Positions 8,620 to 20,840 are shown, counted from the stretch's first letter. The stretch is 38,289 nt of DNA from Parerythrobacter sp. (GCA_028289565.1 JANQPE010000130.1:1-38289); one strand, 5' to 3'. Notes: generated from the letters alone by a model not told the origin. Made by a program: numbers and translations.

Positions 8620-11268
8620 TTATCCCTTTATGGCTGCCCTCACTGCTGCGAAGGCTTCATCGGTTTTAGATCCGTCCGGGCCACCGCCCTGAGCCATGTC
8701 GGAGCGCCCCCCGCCACCTTTCCCGCCCAATGCTTCTACACCCTTGCGGACGAGGTCTATGGCGTCGAAACGGTCGGTCAGATCATCGGTAACTGCGACA
8801 GCAAAGGCAGCTCTGCCATCGTTGACCGCGCAGATTGCGGCAACACCCGAACCCATCCGCTTTTTTGCCTCGTCGAGCAAACTTCTCAATTCTTTCGGAT
8901 TCAGCCCCTCCAGAACCTGACCCGAGAACTTCACGCCGCCGATTTCTTCATCGGCCGGGCCGGGTGCGGCGCCGCCGCCAAGGGCAATTTGTTTTTTCGC
9001 GTCGGCCAGTTCTTTCTCCAGCCGCTTGCGCTCCTCGGTCAAGGCCGCGACACGATCGACAACGTCTTCCGGTGCCGCCTTGATTGTGCCGGCAACCGCC
9101 TTGAGCGCTTCCTCGCGTCCGACGAGCCATTGCCGCGCCTCTTCGCCGGTAAATGCTTCGATCCGGCGGATGCCAGAAGAGACCGCACTTTCCGAGACGA
9201 TCCGGAAAATACCGATATCGCCCGTCGCCTTTACATGAGTACCGCCGCATAACTCGACCGAGTATTTGCGCCCACCTTCACCCTTCCGACCCATCGACAG
9301 CACGCGCACTTCGTCGCCGTACTTCTCTCCGAACAGCGCCAATGCTCCGGCCTCGACTGCATCGTCCGGACTCATCAACCGCGTTGCCACCGGATCGTTG
9401 GCGCGGATCTCGGCATTCACTTCTGCCTCTATGGCGGAAATATCCTCGGCGGATAGCGGCCTGGGATGCGAAAAATCGAACCGCAACCGGTCGTCCGCCA
9501 CCAGCGAGCCTTTCTGTGTGACATGATCGCCCAGGCGGTTGCGCAAGGCGGCATGGACGAGATGTGTCGCCGAATGGTTGGCGCGAATACGATCGCGGCG
9601 GGTAGCATCGACTGCAAGATGGATCGTATCTCCCTTGGCGACCCGACCGGTTATTACGGTTCCACAATGCGCATGGAGTCGGCCGAGTGGTTTGGATGTA
9701 TCGCGAATCTCGATCTGCAAGCCATCGGGTGTCGAGATCGTGCCAATATCGCCGGTCTGTCCACCGCTTTCGCCATAAAAGGGCGTCTGGTTGGCAAGGA
9801 CAACGAGTTCGTCTCCCTCGCCCGCATTCTCGACTTCGGTTCCGTCCCTGACGAGGGCGACAACCGTCCCTTCCCCCTCGGTCGATGCGTACCCGGTAAA
9901 TTCGGTAGCTCCTTCGCGTTCGGCGATATCAAACCAGACTTCGCTATCAGTCGCCTCGCCCGAACCTTTCCAGGCAGCCCGCGCGGCGGCTTTCTGCCGT
10001 TCCATCGCCGCATCGAACCCGACACGATCGACTCCGATGCCGCGCGCGCGCAGCGCATCTTCTGTCAGATCATAAGGAAAGCCGTAGGTATCGTAGAGTT
10101 TGAACGCGGTCTCGCCATCGAGCCGGTCGCCCTCTCCCATCGGCCCGGTTGCTTCATCGAGCAGACGCAAGCCTTTTTCGAGAGTCTTGCGGAACTGCGT
10201 TTCTTCACGCTCCAGCACCTCCTCAATCAGTGCCTGCCCGCGTTGCAACTCGGGATAAGCCTGTCCCATTTCGGCCACCAGCGCAGGCACCATGCGGTAC
10301 ATAAGCGGCTTGTCCGCCCCTAGAAGATGGGCATGACGCATTGCACGGCGCATGATGCGCCGCAGCACATAACCGCGGCCCTCGTTCGACGGCAACACGC
10401 CGTCCGCGAGCAGGAACCCGGTCGAGCGCAAGTGATCGGCTATCACGCGATGGCTGGCCTGGTGCTCGCCCTTGGCGGCTACACCTGTGAAACCTTCCGA
10501 AGCGGCGATAAGGCCCTTGAAGGTATCCGTATCGTAATTGTCGTGTACGCCCTGCATGACCGCAGCGATGCGCTCCAGGCCCATGCCGGTATCAATCGAC
10601 GGGCTCGGAAGCTCGCTTCGAGAACCGTTCGCCGATTGCTCGAACTGCATGAAGACCAGGTTCCAGATCTCAATGAACCTGTCGCCGTCCTCGTCCGGAG
10701 TTCCGGGAGGACCACCGGGGATATGTTCCCCGTGGTCATAGAAAATCTCGCTGCATGGACCGCATGGGCCGGTTTCACCCATCGACCAGAAATTGTCATG
10801 CGTGGCGATGCGAATGATGCGATCTTCCGGCAGATTGGAAATTTTGCGCCACAGCTCGAACGCTTCATCGTCGGTGTGATAGATGGTTGCCGTCAGCTTG
10901 TCGGCGGCCAGGCCCCACTCTTTCGTCAGTAGCGTCCATGCATGGAGGATCGCCTGTTCCTTGAAATAATCCCCGAAAGAGAAATTTCCGAGCATTTCGA
11001 AAAAGGTATGATGCCTCGCGGTATATCCGACATTATCCAGATCGTTATGCTTGCCGCCCGCACGGACGCATTTCTGGCTGCTGGCGGCCATCGGTCCGGG
11101 CGGTGTTTCCAGACCGGTGAAGACGTTCTTGAACGGAACCATGCCCGCATTCACGAACATCAGCGTAGGATCGTTATAAGGCACCAGCGGTGCGCTCGGC
11201 ACGACCTCGTGGCCGTTGCCTGCAAAATAGTCGAGAAAACTGCGCCGTATATCGTTGGTCGATTGCAT
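8620..11268 (-). CDS. alaS: Alanine--tRNA ligase
   Basis: 882 aa; [62 protein letters not shown]. Confidence 0.98.
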   Translation of the reverse strand: MQSTNDIRRSFLDYFAGNGHEVVPSAPLVPYNDPTLMFVNAGMVPFKNVFTGLETPPGPMAASSQKCVRAGGKHNDLDNVGYTARHHTFFEMLGNFSFGDYFKEQAILHAWTLLTKEWGLAADKLTATIYHTDDEAFELWRKISNLPEDRIIRIATHDNFWSMGETGPCGPCSEIFYDHGEHIPGGPPGTPDEDGDRFIEIWNLVFMQFEQSANGSRSELPSPSIDTGMGLERIAAVMQGVHDNYDTDTFKGLIAASEGFTGVAAKGEHQASHRVIADHLRSTGFLLADGVLPSNEGRGYVLRRIMRRAMRHAHLLGADKPLMYRMVPALVAEMGQAYPELQRGQALIEEVLEREETQFRKTLEKGLRLLDEATGPMGEGDRLDGETAFKLYDTYGFPYDLTEDALRARGIGVDRVGFDAAMERQKAAARAAWKGSGEATDSEVWFDIAEREGATEFTGYASTEGEGTVVALVRDGTEVENAGEGDELVVLANQTPFYGESGGQTGDIGTISTPDGLQIEIRDTSKPLGRLHAHCGTVITGRVAKGDTIHLAVDATRRDRIRANHSATHLVHAALRNRLGDHVTQKGSLVADDRLRFDFSHPRPLSAEDISAIEAEVNAEIRANDPVATRLMSPDDAVEAGALALFGEKYGDEVRVLSMGRKGEGGRKYSVELCGGTHVKATGDIGIFRIVSESAVSSGIRRIEAFTGEEARQWLVGREEALKAVAGTIKAAPEDVVDRVAALTEERKRLEKELADAKKQIALGGGAAPGPADEEIGGVKFSGQVLEGLNPKELRSLLDEAKKRMGSGVAAICAVNDGRAAFAVAVTDDLTDRFDAIDLVRKGVEALGGKGGGGRSDMAQGGGPDGSKTDEAFAAVRAAIKG

Positions 11269-11330
11269 GGCTGCGAGTTAGGACTTTGCCACGCCAGCTA
11301 CAAGCCAGATAAATCCGCGTGAAAGGGCTA

Positions 11331-12158
11331 TCACCTCTTGTGCGCGCTGATTATCCACGCAGAAGCCCTGAATGCCACCAGATTGCGATCGACGTTTTTT
11401 CCGAGGAAACGCCGCAACCTGCCGACGAAGTTTGCCCGCTCGTCCTCCGACAGCTCCGCCGCCGCCCGGGCAGCCGGGCCAATCGCAAGGAAATAGGATA
11501 GCGCATCCTCGGCCGGTGCCTCACCCGCTCCGGCGATAAAAGCATAGTCGACCGGTTCGAATAAAATCTCGGTCCAGCCAGCCTCGGACAGGATACCTCG
11601 CACTTGTACCTGGTCCGCAAACGCAAAGGGGCCGGGTTCGAGTGACGATGGCGGTTGTGACCATCCTGCCGGCAGCAAATCGATGACACGGTCGGCCCAT
11701 GGATTTTCCGACAGATCCCGAAAGCAGCTAAACACAAGCCGGGCATCGTCACTCGCGATCGTTGCAAGATGCCGGAACGCGGCGACCGGATCGTTGAAGA
11801 ACATCACGCCATGGCGCGACACCAGCAGATCAGGCACGAAGCCGCGGTCGGGATGCCAGCTCGCCACATCGGCGCATTCGAACGATACATTGGCGAGACG
11901 TTCGCCGCGCTGACAAGCAATTTCCACCAGTTCGGAACTAACATCCACGCCCCGGATTTCGCTGCCGGTATGGCCTCGCGCCAGCGCAAGGGAAATTTCC
12001 CCCGCCCCGCAGCCGACATCCAGCGCATTGGTAAAAGGTCGCGAACTGACCTGTCCCAGCAAGCGGTCCGTAAGCCCACCGAAACTGCGATCGGTGCGGC
12101 GCCATTCATCCGCCCATTTGCGCCCTACACGCCCTTGCCATTCGGCCAGATCTGTCAA
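11331..12158 (-). CDS. Class I SAM-dependent methyltransferase
   Basis: ALDVGCGAGEISLALARGH motif I and Methyltransf_25-like organisation. Confidence 0.88.
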   Translation of the reverse strand: MTDLAEWQGRVGRKWADEWRRTDRSFGGLTDRLLGQVSSRPFTNALDVGCGAGEISLALARGHTGSEIRGVDVSSELVEIACQRGERLANVSFECADVASWHPDRGFVPDLLVSRHGVMFFNDPVAAFRHLATIASDDARLVFSCFRDLSENPWADRVIDLLPAGWSQPPSSLEPGPFAFADQVQVRGILSEAGWTEILFEPVDYAFIAGAGEAPAEDALSYFLAIGPAARAAAELSEDERANFVGRLRRFLGKNVDRNLVAFRASAWIISAHKR

Positions 12159-12386
12159 TCAACTCTCCATTCACAGGTTCGGCGACATGTCCGAAACATG
12201 CACACCTCGCGCCAGATGATTCACGAAGCTTCCTCAACCGAGACAGCCCTTCACCCGAACTGCATGCACCCCCTATTCCACTTCGCCGGCCAGCGCAAAA
12301 CCCCGAGGCCGCGATGTCGTTACTGCAGTCCGGGATTGCAAACCGTTCCACCGTCATGCGCATGGCACGCTGAATTGCAGGCAAAG

Positions 12387-12427
12387 AAAAACCGGCACGG
12401 GCCTGGGGAGACGCTCGCGCCGGTTTT
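12387..12427 (-). terminator. Bidirectional-type terminator downstream of recA
   Basis: AAAACCGGC (12388-12396) pairs with GCCGGTTTT (12419-12427). Confidence 0.7.
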
Positions 12428-12473
12428 CCATTTTTCCGGGCGCCCTTTTCGCACCCGCTTGAGGCTATGCGTG

Positions 12474-13532
12474 TCAGGCGTCCGCGTCCGGGCCCGTCAT
12501 CATTTCCTCGGCGACTTCGTCGGTGCGGCCGCGAATGGCGGCTTCCAACTTGTCGCAAACTTCACGATTTTCGCGCAAGTACGTCTTGGCGTTTTCACGT
12601 CCCTGTCCGATCCGTATGCTGTCATGGGAGAACCAGCTCCCCGATTTCTCGACCAGGCCAGCTTTCACGCCCAGGTCAAGAATCTCGCCGATCTTGGAGA
12701 TGCCTTCGCCATACATGATGTCGAATTCGACCTGCTTGAAAGGCGGTGCGACCTTGTTCTTGACCACTTTCACCCGGGTCGAGTTGCCAATGATCTCGTC
12801 GCGATCCTTGATCTGGCCGGTACGGCGGATATCGAGCCGGACCGAGGCGTAGAATTTCAGCGCATTACCGCCCGTCGTCACTTCCGGATTGCCATACATC
12901 ACGCCAATCTTCATCCGTAGCTGGTTGATGAAGATCACCATGCATTTGGAGCGATTGATCGACCCGGTCAGCTTGCGCAGGCTCTGGCTCATCAGCCGTG
13001 CCTGCAGACCGACATGGCTGTCGCCCATCTCACCCTCGATCTCGGCCCGCGGGACCAGCGCGGCAACCGAATCGACCACCAGCACGTCCACCGCATTGGA
13101 ACGGACCAGCGTATCGGTAATCTCGAGCGCCTGCTCGCCCGTATCGGGCTGCGACACGATCAACTCGTCGATATCGACACCCAACGCCTTGGCATAGACC
13201 GGGTCGAGCGCATGCTCGGCATCGACGAAAGCGGCGGTACCGCCATTCTTCTGCGCTTCGGCGATGACATGCAGCGCGAGCGTGGTCTTGCCCGAGCTTT
13301 CCGGCCCGTAAACCTCGATAACCCGCCCCTTGGGAAGGCCACCGATCCCGAGCGCGATATCCAGGCCGAGCGACCCGGTGGAAATCGATTCGATCTCCAT
13401 CGCCTCTTTCGACCCGAGCTTCATCGCCGAACCCTTGCCGAATGCGCGGTCTATCTGTGCCAGCGCGGCATCGAGCGCCTTTTGACGGTCCACGTTGCTT
13501 TCCTTCTCAACCAGTTTCAGTGCCGTCGCCAT
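12474..13532 (-). CDS. recA: Recombinase RecA
   Basis: 352 aa; [68 protein letters not shown]. Confidence 0.99.
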   Translation of the reverse strand: MATALKLVEKESNVDRQKALDAALAQIDRAFGKGSAMKLGSKEAMEIESISTGSLGLDIALGIGGLPKGRVIEVYGPESSGKTTLALHVIAEAQKNGGTAAFVDAEHALDPVYAKALGVDIDELIVSQPDTGEQALEITDTLVRSNAVDVLVVDSVAALVPRAEIEGEMGDSHVGLQARLMSQSLRKLTGSINRSKCMVIFINQLRMKIGVMYGNPEVTTGGNALKFYASVRLDIRRTGQIKDRDEIIGNSTRVKVVKNKVAPPFKQVEFDIMYGEGISKIGEILDLGVKAGLVEKSGSWFSHDSIRIGQGRENAKTYLRENREVCDKLEAAIRGRTDEVAEEMMTGPDADA

Positions 13533-13616
13533 CGCACGACCTCCTTCGCTTGCCTAGGGGCTGATGCCCGTTATCGACTATCGATCGGAAGATCATGTAT
13601 CCTATTTGTTCTCATG

Positions 13617-13631
13617 GAACAAGGGGGGAAC
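13617..13631 (-). promoter_or_regulatory. Alphaproteobacterial LexA (SOS) box upstream of recA
   Basis: GAAC-AAGGGGG-GAAC on +, i.e. GTTC-N7-GTTC on the recA strand, about 85 bp upstream of the start codon. Confidence 0.85.
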
Positions 13632-13691
13632 GAAATTTTTCGAAAGGCTGCTTCTTTCCGCTTCGCCCAAGATAATTCCACACCCCTTTTT

Positions 13692-13717
13692 GTCATGCCA
13701 GCGAAAGCTGGGGTGAC
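13692..13717. repeat. Short dispersed palindromic repeat (GTCATNCCAGCGAAAGCTGGGNTGAC type)
   Basis: GTCATGCCAGCGAAAGCTGGGGTGAC; related copies at 31762 and, inside rlmN, at 26800. Confidence 0.65.
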
Positions 13718-13786
13718 GAGTGAGGCAGGAAGAGTGACGATACCTTAGGCGAAGGGGATAAACGCCATGTACGCATTGCCCCCGGA

Positions 13787-15418
13787 TCAATCGCCCAGCG
13801 CCTCTTTCGGCTTGCGGATTTTCCAGTCGAAACTGCGAGTGGAATTCGCGGCTACGACAAATTCGACAACCCGCCGCCCGTCTTTCACGAGCGGCTTGAG
13901 CCGTGGCCAGCGTACTTCCCACTCGCCCGGCCAGCCGAGCACCATGCGCACCCGTACGGGGTTGGAATTCGCATTGCTGAGCCGGGCACGCATTCTCGTC
14001 CATTCGCGCCTGTTTTCATCCGGGTTGCTTTCACCAGCGATCGCGCATTGCGCGAAAACCTGCGCGCTGGTGCCCATTTCCAGTTCGATATCCTGCCCGA
14101 CCGCATAATCGCGCAGGCTTGGTTCGCCGACGAGCTGGGGGCCGAACGAACCCGGTTCGAAAACCGCCAGCCCTCCCATCGGCAGGGCGGCGCCCAGCCC
14201 CTTCTTTTCCTCGTTCCTGATCACCAGTAGCATTTGCATCGGCTCGAGACCGCCCGAATCGTCATCCGCATCGAAGTAATCGTAGGGGTCGCATTCGGCG
14301 CGATAGAGGAACTCGGCTTCGACCTCGTCCTTATTCAGGAATGCGACCTGCTTGAGGCCCCTGGCCGCAACGGTGACCGGCTCCGGCACGCGATAGAGCT
14401 TGAGGTCACCGAGATCTTCTTCACCAGCCATCATCCGCTCGAGAACCTGTTCCTGCCGCACCCGGGAACCGGTGACCATGATCACCCCGTCGGCCATCGC
14501 CTCCGCGGCCACCGGTGGCGCAAGGAAGAGCGGCGGCGGTGGCGGTGGGTGATTCAATGGTGAACCCGCCGCCGTGCTGCCGAGCGGATAGCAGGTCAAC
14601 CGCAACGGCCTGGCGACCGGCGGATCGGACAGGTCCTCGAAATCGCTTTCGACATTGATCGTGCCCGCAACCGCCAGCAGATCCGCATCGGGAAACGATT
14701 GGCTGTTATCGTTGAGGATCGTGAGCCAGCTCATCAGTTGCATGGCGAACTTGCCCGTGCCGTCCCCGCGTTGCAGCGTGCCGACGTAATTCGCCTGCCA
14801 GTCGAATCCCCAGGCGAGATAGGTCAGGGTGACGGTGTGCGTCCCGCCCGCCTCGTCGCTGGTGTCAATGGAGAATACCGGCTTGGCCGACAGCCCGCGC
14901 GGTATGCGTTCGTAAGCCAGTTTTTCGGGCAAGCCCGAGCAGCGGACCGCCTCGAACCCGTCCTGCGTCTGGAGCACCAGGCCGCCATCCGCGCGGGTGC
15001 GGACGATCGCCTGCTCCGACCGCGCCTGCCCGCTCGCCGGGTTGGTCCTGGTGATCGTCACCCGGTTGCCGAGCGCGCCGTTTACCAGCGCGGCGGGAGA
15101 GAGCAGTTCGGCATTGCGGTTTTTCTCGATCGTCCCGCCCGGCAGGCCGGTGACGATCGCACTGACCGCGACCATCCCTTCGGCCACGCCTTCGAAACGG
15201 ATCGTGCTTTCCCCCGGCGGCAGGGTAACAGTGCGCATCTCGCTGATCATCGCGAAGCCCCGCGGCCAGTCGCGATCCATTTCCTGCCCTTCACCGCGGT
15301 TCGGATCGCGATAGACCGTCACCGACAGGTCTTGCGGCGTGGAAGCATCGACTATCTCACGCGCTTCGACCGCGGCTCCGAAAACCAGCAGGGCAAGAAG
15401 AAATGCGGCCAACCGCAT
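13787..15418 (-). CDS. DUF4139 domain-containing exported protein
   Basis: N-terminal signal sequence MRLAAFLLALLVFGAAVEA; VTVYRDPNRGEGQ, LTYLAWGFDWQANYVGTL, C-terminal RSFDWKIRKPKEALGD; paralogous to the neighbouring ORF. Confidence 0.82.
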   Translation of the reverse strand: MRLAAFLLALLVFGAAVEAREIVDASTPQDLSVTVYRDPNRGEGQEMDRDWPRGFAMISEMRTVTLPPGESTIRFEGVAEGMVAVSAIVTGLPGGTIEKNRNAELLSPAALVNGALGNRVTITRTNPASGQARSEQAIVRTRADGGLVLQTQDGFEAVRCSGLPEKLAYERIPRGLSAKPVFSIDTSDEAGGTHTVTLTYLAWGFDWQANYVGTLQRGDGTGKFAMQLMSWLTILNDNSQSFPDADLLAVAGTINVESDFEDLSDPPVARPLRLTCYPLGSTAAGSPLNHPPPPPPLFLAPPVAAEAMADGVIMVTGSRVRQEQVLERMMAGEEDLGDLKLYRVPEPVTVAARGLKQVAFLNKDEVEAEFLYRAECDPYDYFDADDDSGGLEPMQMLLVIRNEEKKGLGAALPMGGLAVFEPGSFGPQLVGEPSLRDYAVGQDIELEMGTSAQVFAQCAIAGESNPDENRREWTRMRARLSNANSNPVRVRMVLGWPGEWEVRWPRLKPLVKDGRRVVEFVVAANSTRSFDWKIRKPKEALGD

Positions 15419-15552
15419 TATCCGCTCTCTCTCGATATGAAATCCAATGCATCATTGTGACCAAAGCGAAGCAACTCATGGTGCGACGCAACGGATTGCC
15501 ACGTCGCCTGCGGCTCCTCGCGATGATGACTATCGATACGCATCACTGAATC

Positions 15553-17055
15553 TCAGTAACGGGTTTCGTAGGTAACGCGGATCACGCGCCTGCCCTCGGC
15601 AGACACGGGCACGACCCATTTACGCCGATCGGCATTGAGTTGCTCGCCGGGGAGATCCTCGCTGACGATACGGTAATCGAGCGACCACCAGCCACGGCTG
15701 AGGCCGGCTTGGACGAGATCCACCTCGACCGGCGCCGCTTTCGCATTGGTGAACGTATAGCGCATGGTGGTGCGGTAGTATTTCTTCGGACGTTCCACCT
15801 CGACCTGTTTGACGACCTCACCGTCACGGATCACACGATAGCGTGCACTCCGTTCCCACTGCTCAGCGGTGATCGTCTCGCGCTTCTCGACCTCCGCCTG
15901 GGTGTAGATGTCGAATGCCTCGCCGGTCGCAAGCGCCAATTCGCTGCCCATCGGTGTGTGCCCGATGCTGTTTTCGCCGATAAACTGGGGTGTGCCGCGC
16001 CGGTCACGCTGGTAAAAGCGGACCGTACCGGATGGCAGGGCATCGCCAAGCCCCTGGTCGCGCGAGGTCGAGAACGCGATCTGGCTGGACACTGCCAGGG
16101 GCTGGCTGTCGTTCTGCATCCAGTTGACGGTGCGGCGATAGACCTTGCGCGCGGGCACGCTCTGCACATCCAGGAAATTGACCTGCTTGGTCTGGTTGTT
16201 AGCGATCGTGGTCCGGGCGCCGATCGGATAGAGATAGAATTCGCCGACTTGCTCGCGGCCCGAATTCTCGGTGCCGGGCCGGACGAGATTGCGGTTGCCG
16301 CCTCGCCTGTTTCGACCTGGCCCGGCTGCGTTGGGATTACCGGCGATCAGCAATGTATCGGCATTGTGGAAGGTGGTGCCGGTCTGGTTGGTCAACGTGA
16401 CCCAGCCCTGCATGTCGATCGTGCCCTTGCTCTCGTCGTAAAGCGAAACATAATCGGCCGACCACCCGAGACCCGGCGTGAGGTAGCGGATCGAGGCCGG
16501 GCGCGTACCGGCGCGATTGCTGTCGACAGTCACCGAAAGCGTCGGACGGGCGCGCAGGTTCGGCGGAACGCGGTCGAAGATCGCGCGGACAGGCAGCCCG
16601 TCGTCGCGCAGGACCTCGATCCGGTTGCCGATCCTCACAACCACCCCGCCTGCGGTAGACAGAACGGTCGCCCGCTCGCGCGTTTCCTGGCCCGTCGCCG
16701 GATTGGTCCTGATCAGTGTGATGGTCTGGCCGATGGCCTTTTCCATCAGCTTGGTCGGAGTGAGCAGGTCGAAATCGAAATTCTGTTCCACGATAGCGGC
16801 ATTCGCGGCTGCGAAGCTCAACGTTTCCGGGCGGATACGCGCCGAAACATCGGGGAACGCGATCCGGCTGCGGCCGCGGGATATCGGCAGTTGGCGGATG
16901 TCCTGCACTAACGCCTGGCCATTGTTGTAGATGGTAACCGAAACATCGCCCTGCGCCGTTGCCTCGGGATCAGCGGGCGCGGACTGGGCCAGGGTGCCGC
17001 CTCCGGCAAGGGCCAGCAGGGAAATCGCGGTGAAGTGGATTGGCAGCTTGGTCAT
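15553..17055 (-). CDS. DUF4139 domain-containing exported protein
   Basis: Signal sequence; DVSVTIYNNGQALVQDIRQLPISRGRSRIAFPDVSARIRPETLSF; RYLTPGLGWSADYVSLYD. Confidence 0.85.
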   Translation of the reverse strand: MTKLPIHFTAISLLALAGGGTLAQSAPADPEATAQGDVSVTIYNNGQALVQDIRQLPISRGRSRIAFPDVSARIRPETLSFAAANAAIVEQNFDFDLLTPTKLMEKAIGQTITLIRTNPATGQETRERATVLSTAGGVVVRIGNRIEVLRDDGLPVRAIFDRVPPNLRARPTLSVTVDSNRAGTRPASIRYLTPGLGWSADYVSLYDESKGTIDMQGWVTLTNQTGTTFHNADTLLIAGNPNAAGPGRNRRGGNRNLVRPGTENSGREQVGEFYLYPIGARTTIANNQTKQVNFLDVQSVPARKVYRRTVNWMQNDSQPLAVSSQIAFSTSRDQGLGDALPSGTVRFYQRDRRGTPQFIGENSIGHTPMGSELALATGEAFDIYTQAEVEKRETITAEQWERSARYRVIRDGEVVKQVEVERPKKYYRTTMRYTFTNAKAAPVEVDLVQAGLSRGWWSLDYRIVSEDLPGEQLNADRRKWVVPVSAEGRRVIRVTYETRY

Positions 17056-17126
17056 TGGCAGTCCTCCCCAATAATCGTCCCGAACCTATCGGTGCAGCCT
17101 GTATCGCTACTGAATGTGACTTCGTA

Positions 17127-19592
17127 TCATTTGCTCGAGTGCGCGAGTACCTCTCCGACCTTCTCGCCGATCTGCTGCACGCTGAAAGGCTTGGAAATGA
17201 AATGCATGGCTTCGACGTCGATTTCGCTGCGTAGCTGTTCTTCGGCATAGCCGGACATGAACAACACCGGAAGGTTGGGCCTTGCATTGCGGATGGCACG
17301 CACCATCGCCGGGCCGTCCATCCCGGGCATCACGACATCGGACACGACAAGGTCGAATTCGCCATCGTTGGCGATCGCCGCCAGGCCTTCTTCCCCGTCG
17401 GCCGCAGTAACAACGGAATAGCCGGCGCGGGACAGGGCACGTTCGGCCACGGTACGGACCATGTCTTCGTCCTCGACGACCAATATCCTCCCGCCTCCGG
17501 ACCATTCGCTTGTGGCTTTCGCAGGTTCGGGTGACTTGTTTCGCGGCATTTCGCCCCGGTGGACCGGGAAATAGATGGTGAAACGCGCTCCCTCGGGCTC
17601 GCCGTCCGGGCCAGCGATGTTATCGGCAAAGATGAAACCGCCCGACTGCTTGACGATGCCATAGACGGTCGACAGGCCGAGGCCAGTGCCCTTCCCCTGG
17701 TCCTTGGTGGTGAAGAACGGTTCGAAGATCTTGCCGAGGAGTTCCTGCGGGATACCCCCGCCGGTATCCTGCACGATCAACACGGTATAATCGTCGGGCG
17801 GGATGATATCGGAACCCATCTTGCGGATATCGGCGGCGGTTACCCGGCGCGTCGCGAGTGTCAGCTTGCTCTTGCCCTTGCCCTTACTGTCGCCGCGTCC
17901 GTTTCGCGGACGAGACTGGATCGCGTCGCGCGCGTTGACGGCGAGGTTGACGATCACCTGCTCCAATTGCTGCGGATCGGCACGCACCAGGCCAAGATCG
18001 CGATCGTGGCGAACCTTGAATTCGATCTTCTCGCCCAACAAGCGCTTGAGAAGCTGGCTAACTTCGCTGATCACGTCGGGCAGTTGCAGGACTTCGGGGC
18101 GCAAGGTCTGCTGGCGGCTGAAAGCGAGCAATTGCCGCGTCAGGCTGGCAGCACGGTTCGAGTTGGCCCGGATCTGCTGGATATCATCGTAATCGCTGTC
18201 ACCGGGAATATGGCGCAACAGCATCAGGTCGCAATAGCCGATGATCGCCGTCAGCACGTTGTTGAAATCATGCGCCACACCGCCCGCCAACTGGCCGACA
18301 GCCTGCATCTTGGTCGCCTGGGCGACCTGGTGCTTGAGCTTCGTTTCCTCGCTCGAATCCGCCAGGCTGAGCAGCACGGCCGCCTCGCCCAGTCCGCGTA
18401 CCCCGGCCAAGCCGAGCGAAACCGGTTCTTCCGGCCGGAAGCGAAGACGGATCGCGAGATCGCCGCTCGGAGCGGGGCCTCTGCCGAAACGCCGTACCGT
18501 ATCCGACAATGCCCCCTTATCTTCCTTCACCACCAGGTCCGAAGGAAATGGCGGCAAGGCCTTGCCTTCCAGGCCTACCGCGCGCAGGAATGCGTCGTTG
18601 CCGAACAGGAAACGGCCATCGCGATCCGTCATCGCGAGACCGAGTGGGAGTGCCCCGAGCAGAGCCTCCAACTGCGGAGTCGCCGTACCGCCATCGCCTT
18701 CCCAGCCGCCACCGATCCCGGCACTGCTGTCAATCAGCAGCATCAGCGAAGCCGCATCGTCGGGTAGCGCGGCGTTTCCTCCCATTTCGGCGAGCGGCAC
18801 CTGGACGAGCATTTGCGGGCTGCCCCGCTTCCCTTCGCGAGCGAAGTAAATCCGCTCGCGTGCATCGGAACGTAGCTGGGCGACGAATTCCTGGCCAGCC
18901 AGAGTCGCTTCGCGATCGCCCATTGCCCGCTCGGCAAAGCCGGGAGCGACAGCACGGATCGTGCCCTCGGGTTCGACCACGGCAGCCTCGATCCCGGCTG
19001 CCGACAGCATGCCACCCAACGGCCCCGCGAGCCAATCGCCAAGCATGGTACCGGGATCTTCCGTCATCTGGGGGCTGAACCTCCAGACGAGGTGGTCGTC
19101 TCCGCGTCCGGCCCGTTCGGCCGAAGCCTGCCATGCATGCGGGCCGTCATCCGTTTCGAGAGGCCCTGCTTCCGCCTGCCCGTCGCGCCATGCCTCGCGC
19201 GTGGCGCGCGAGAGGCGTTCGAGCGAGGCACGGTCGAGCGGCAGGTTGGGTGGCGAATGGGAAACACCGAACCATTCGGCAAACGCAGTATTGGCGCAGA
19301 CGAGGCGATTGGCCCGATCGGTGATTGCAACGCCAAGGTCCGGCTGCTCGATCGCAACGACCGTCACTGACCAGTCGGCTGTCGGAAATTCTTCCACCTT
19401 CGAAGAAGTACGGAACCTGACCAGCAGCAGCCCCATGGTCATCAGCGCGGCAAGGCCGACGCCATAGCCGAGCGTCAGAACGGGTTCGCGGGTCACCAGC
19501 CACAGCAAGGATACGCTTGCCGCAAGGGCCAGCAGCAAGCCGATTGCCAGCATGCCCTGCGTCCTGTCTGCGCCAACGATCCGTCCCATCAT
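17127..19592 (-). CDS. cckA: Hybrid sensor histidine kinase CckA
   Basis: Two TM segments, PAS-like regions, H-box [22 protein letters not shown], ATPase [19 protein letters not shown]-terminal receiver [16 protein letters not shown]...[16 protein letters not shown]...[15 protein letters not shown]. Confidence 0.93.
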   Translation of the reverse strand: MMGRIVGADRTQGMLAIGLLLALAASVSLLWLVTREPVLTLGYGVGLAALMTMGLLLVRFRTSSKVEEFPTADWSVTVVAIEQPDLGVAITDRANRLVCANTAFAEWFGVSHSPPNLPLDRASLERLSRATREAWRDGQAEAGPLETDDGPHAWQASAERAGRGDDHLVWRFSPQMTEDPGTMLGDWLAGPLGGMLSAAGIEAAVVEPEGTIRAVAPGFAERAMGDREATLAGQEFVAQLRSDARERIYFAREGKRGSPQMLVQVPLAEMGGNAALPDDAASLMLLIDSSAGIGGGWEGDGGTATPQLEALLGALPLGLAMTDRDGRFLFGNDAFLRAVGLEGKALPPFPSDLVVKEDKGALSDTVRRFGRGPAPSGDLAIRLRFRPEEPVSLGLAGVRGLGEAAVLLSLADSSEETKLKHQVAQATKMQAVGQLAGGVAHDFNNVLTAIIGYCDLMLLRHIPGDSDYDDIQQIRANSNRAASLTRQLLAFSRQQTLRPEVLQLPDVISEVSQLLKRLLGEKIEFKVRHDRDLGLVRADPQQLEQVIVNLAVNARDAIQSRPRNGRGDSKGKGKSKLTLATRRVTAADIRKMGSDIIPPDDYTVLIVQDTGGGIPQELLGKIFEPFFTTKDQGKGTGLGLSTVYGIVKQSGGFIFADNIAGPDGEPEGARFTIYFPVHRGEMPRNKSPEPAKATSEWSGGGRILVVEDEDMVRTVAERALSRAGYSVVTAADGEEGLAAIANDGEFDLVVSDVVMPGMDGPAMVRAIRNARPNLPVLFMSGYAEEQLRSEIDVEAMHFISKPFSVQQIGEKVGEVLAHSSK

Positions 19593-20179
19593 CCCTCGCT
19601 GGTCTCCAGCCTCCGGCCATGCCCCGCATCCATCCGGCCGAGGCGCCGCTTGCGTTTACGCATGACCAGCATGCGCCAGACCAGGCTCGAAAGAAGGTAG
19701 CCTGTCGCCGCGGACAGGATGGACATGACGACGAATCCAAACGCAGTGACCCCGGCACCGTTGACCCACCACATCACATCCGCCCAGCGCCCGCTTTGCA
19801 TTTCCGCCTGCGCCGCGCCTCCGGTAGCCTGATCCACTTTCAGGACAAAGCGCCCCACACGATTGGCGACGAACAGCCAGAACGGGATCGTGAAAGGGTT
19901 GGTAACGAACGTCACCAGCGCCGACAGCGGCACGTTGGCTCGTGCCGGAAGGGCGAGGAAAGCGGCCAGGAAGATCTGTCCGACGGGCACGATAAAGGCC
20001 GCGAACAAGCCGAGTGCGACGCCTCGCGGGACGGAGCGGCGGGTAAAACGCCACAATTCCGGAGTGAGGAAGCGATGTGCTATCGGAGCAAGATACTTGT
20101 TCTTTGCCATCTCTTCGCGCGACGGCATGTATTTGCGGATCAAGTCCGCGAGGAAAGTCTTGGATCGAATGTCGGTCAT
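19589..20179 (-). CDS. DUF2062 domain-containing protein
   Basis: SVPRGVALGLFAAFIVPVGQIFLAAFLALPARANVPLSALVTFVTNPFTIPFWLFVANRVG; ATGA overlap with cckA. Confidence 0.88.
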   Translation of the reverse strand: MTDIRSKTFLADLIRKYMPSREEMAKNKYLAPIAHRFLTPELWRFTRRSVPRGVALGLFAAFIVPVGQIFLAAFLALPARANVPLSALVTFVTNPFTIPFWLFVANRVGRFVLKVDQATGGAAQAEMQSGRWADVMWWVNGAGVTAFGFVVMSILSAATGYLLSSLVWRMLVMRKRKRRLGRMDAGHGRRLETSEG

Positions 20180-20309
20180 CGTATCCCAGCCGCATTGCGC
20201 GCCGCCGCACCGAAGCGCAAGGGCGGAAAGCGGGTTTTAGACGAGGTGGCCATGACAACCGACATGGGTAGCAAAAAGCCGATGGCCAGAGGCTGAATTC
20301 CGGACTCGC

Positions 20310-20792
20310 CTAACCTTGCTCGCGCATCACGCGCGCCTTGTCCCGCTTCCAGTCGCGATCCTTGATGTGCTGGCGCTTGTCATGTGCCTGTCTGCCCTTG
20401 GCCAGGGCCAGCTCGACCTTGGCCCTGCCCGTCCTGTTGAAGTAGATCGACAGCGGGACCAGCGTCATGCCCTTGCGCTCGACCGCGCCCAGCAACCGAT
20501 TGATCTCTCGCCCATGGAGCAACAGCTTTCGCGGGCGTCGCGGCTCGTGATTGTTACGGTTGCCATGGCTGAATTCGGGGATGTTGGCATTCACCAGCCA
20601 CACCTCGCCATCGCGAATCTCGGCATAGCTTTCCGCTATGCTCGCCTCGCCCGCCCGCAAGGCCTTTACTTCGGTTCCCTGCAGCGCCAGCCCGGCTTCG
20701 AACCTATCTTCGACATGATAATCGAACCGTGCGCGCCGGTTCTCGGCAACGGTCTTCTGCTTGTCGAAAGCCTCGGGTTTCGGGCGAGCCAT
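20310..20792 (-). CDS. smpB: SsrA-binding protein SmpB
   Basis: [57 protein letters not shown]...GKRQAHDKR-like tail ([24 protein letters not shown]). Confidence 0.97.
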   Translation of the reverse strand: MARPKPEAFDKQKTVAENRRARFDYHVEDRFEAGLALQGTEVKALRAGEASIAESYAEIRDGEVWLVNANIPEFSHGNRNNHEPRRPRKLLLHGREINRLLGAVERKGMTLVPLSIYFNRTGRAKVELALAKGRQAHDKRQHIKDRDWKRDKARVMREQG

Positions 20793-20840
20793 GATGGCAC
20801 GGCCTCTAGGCTCTTGGCCGGAAAAGCGAAAGAGGAGCCT

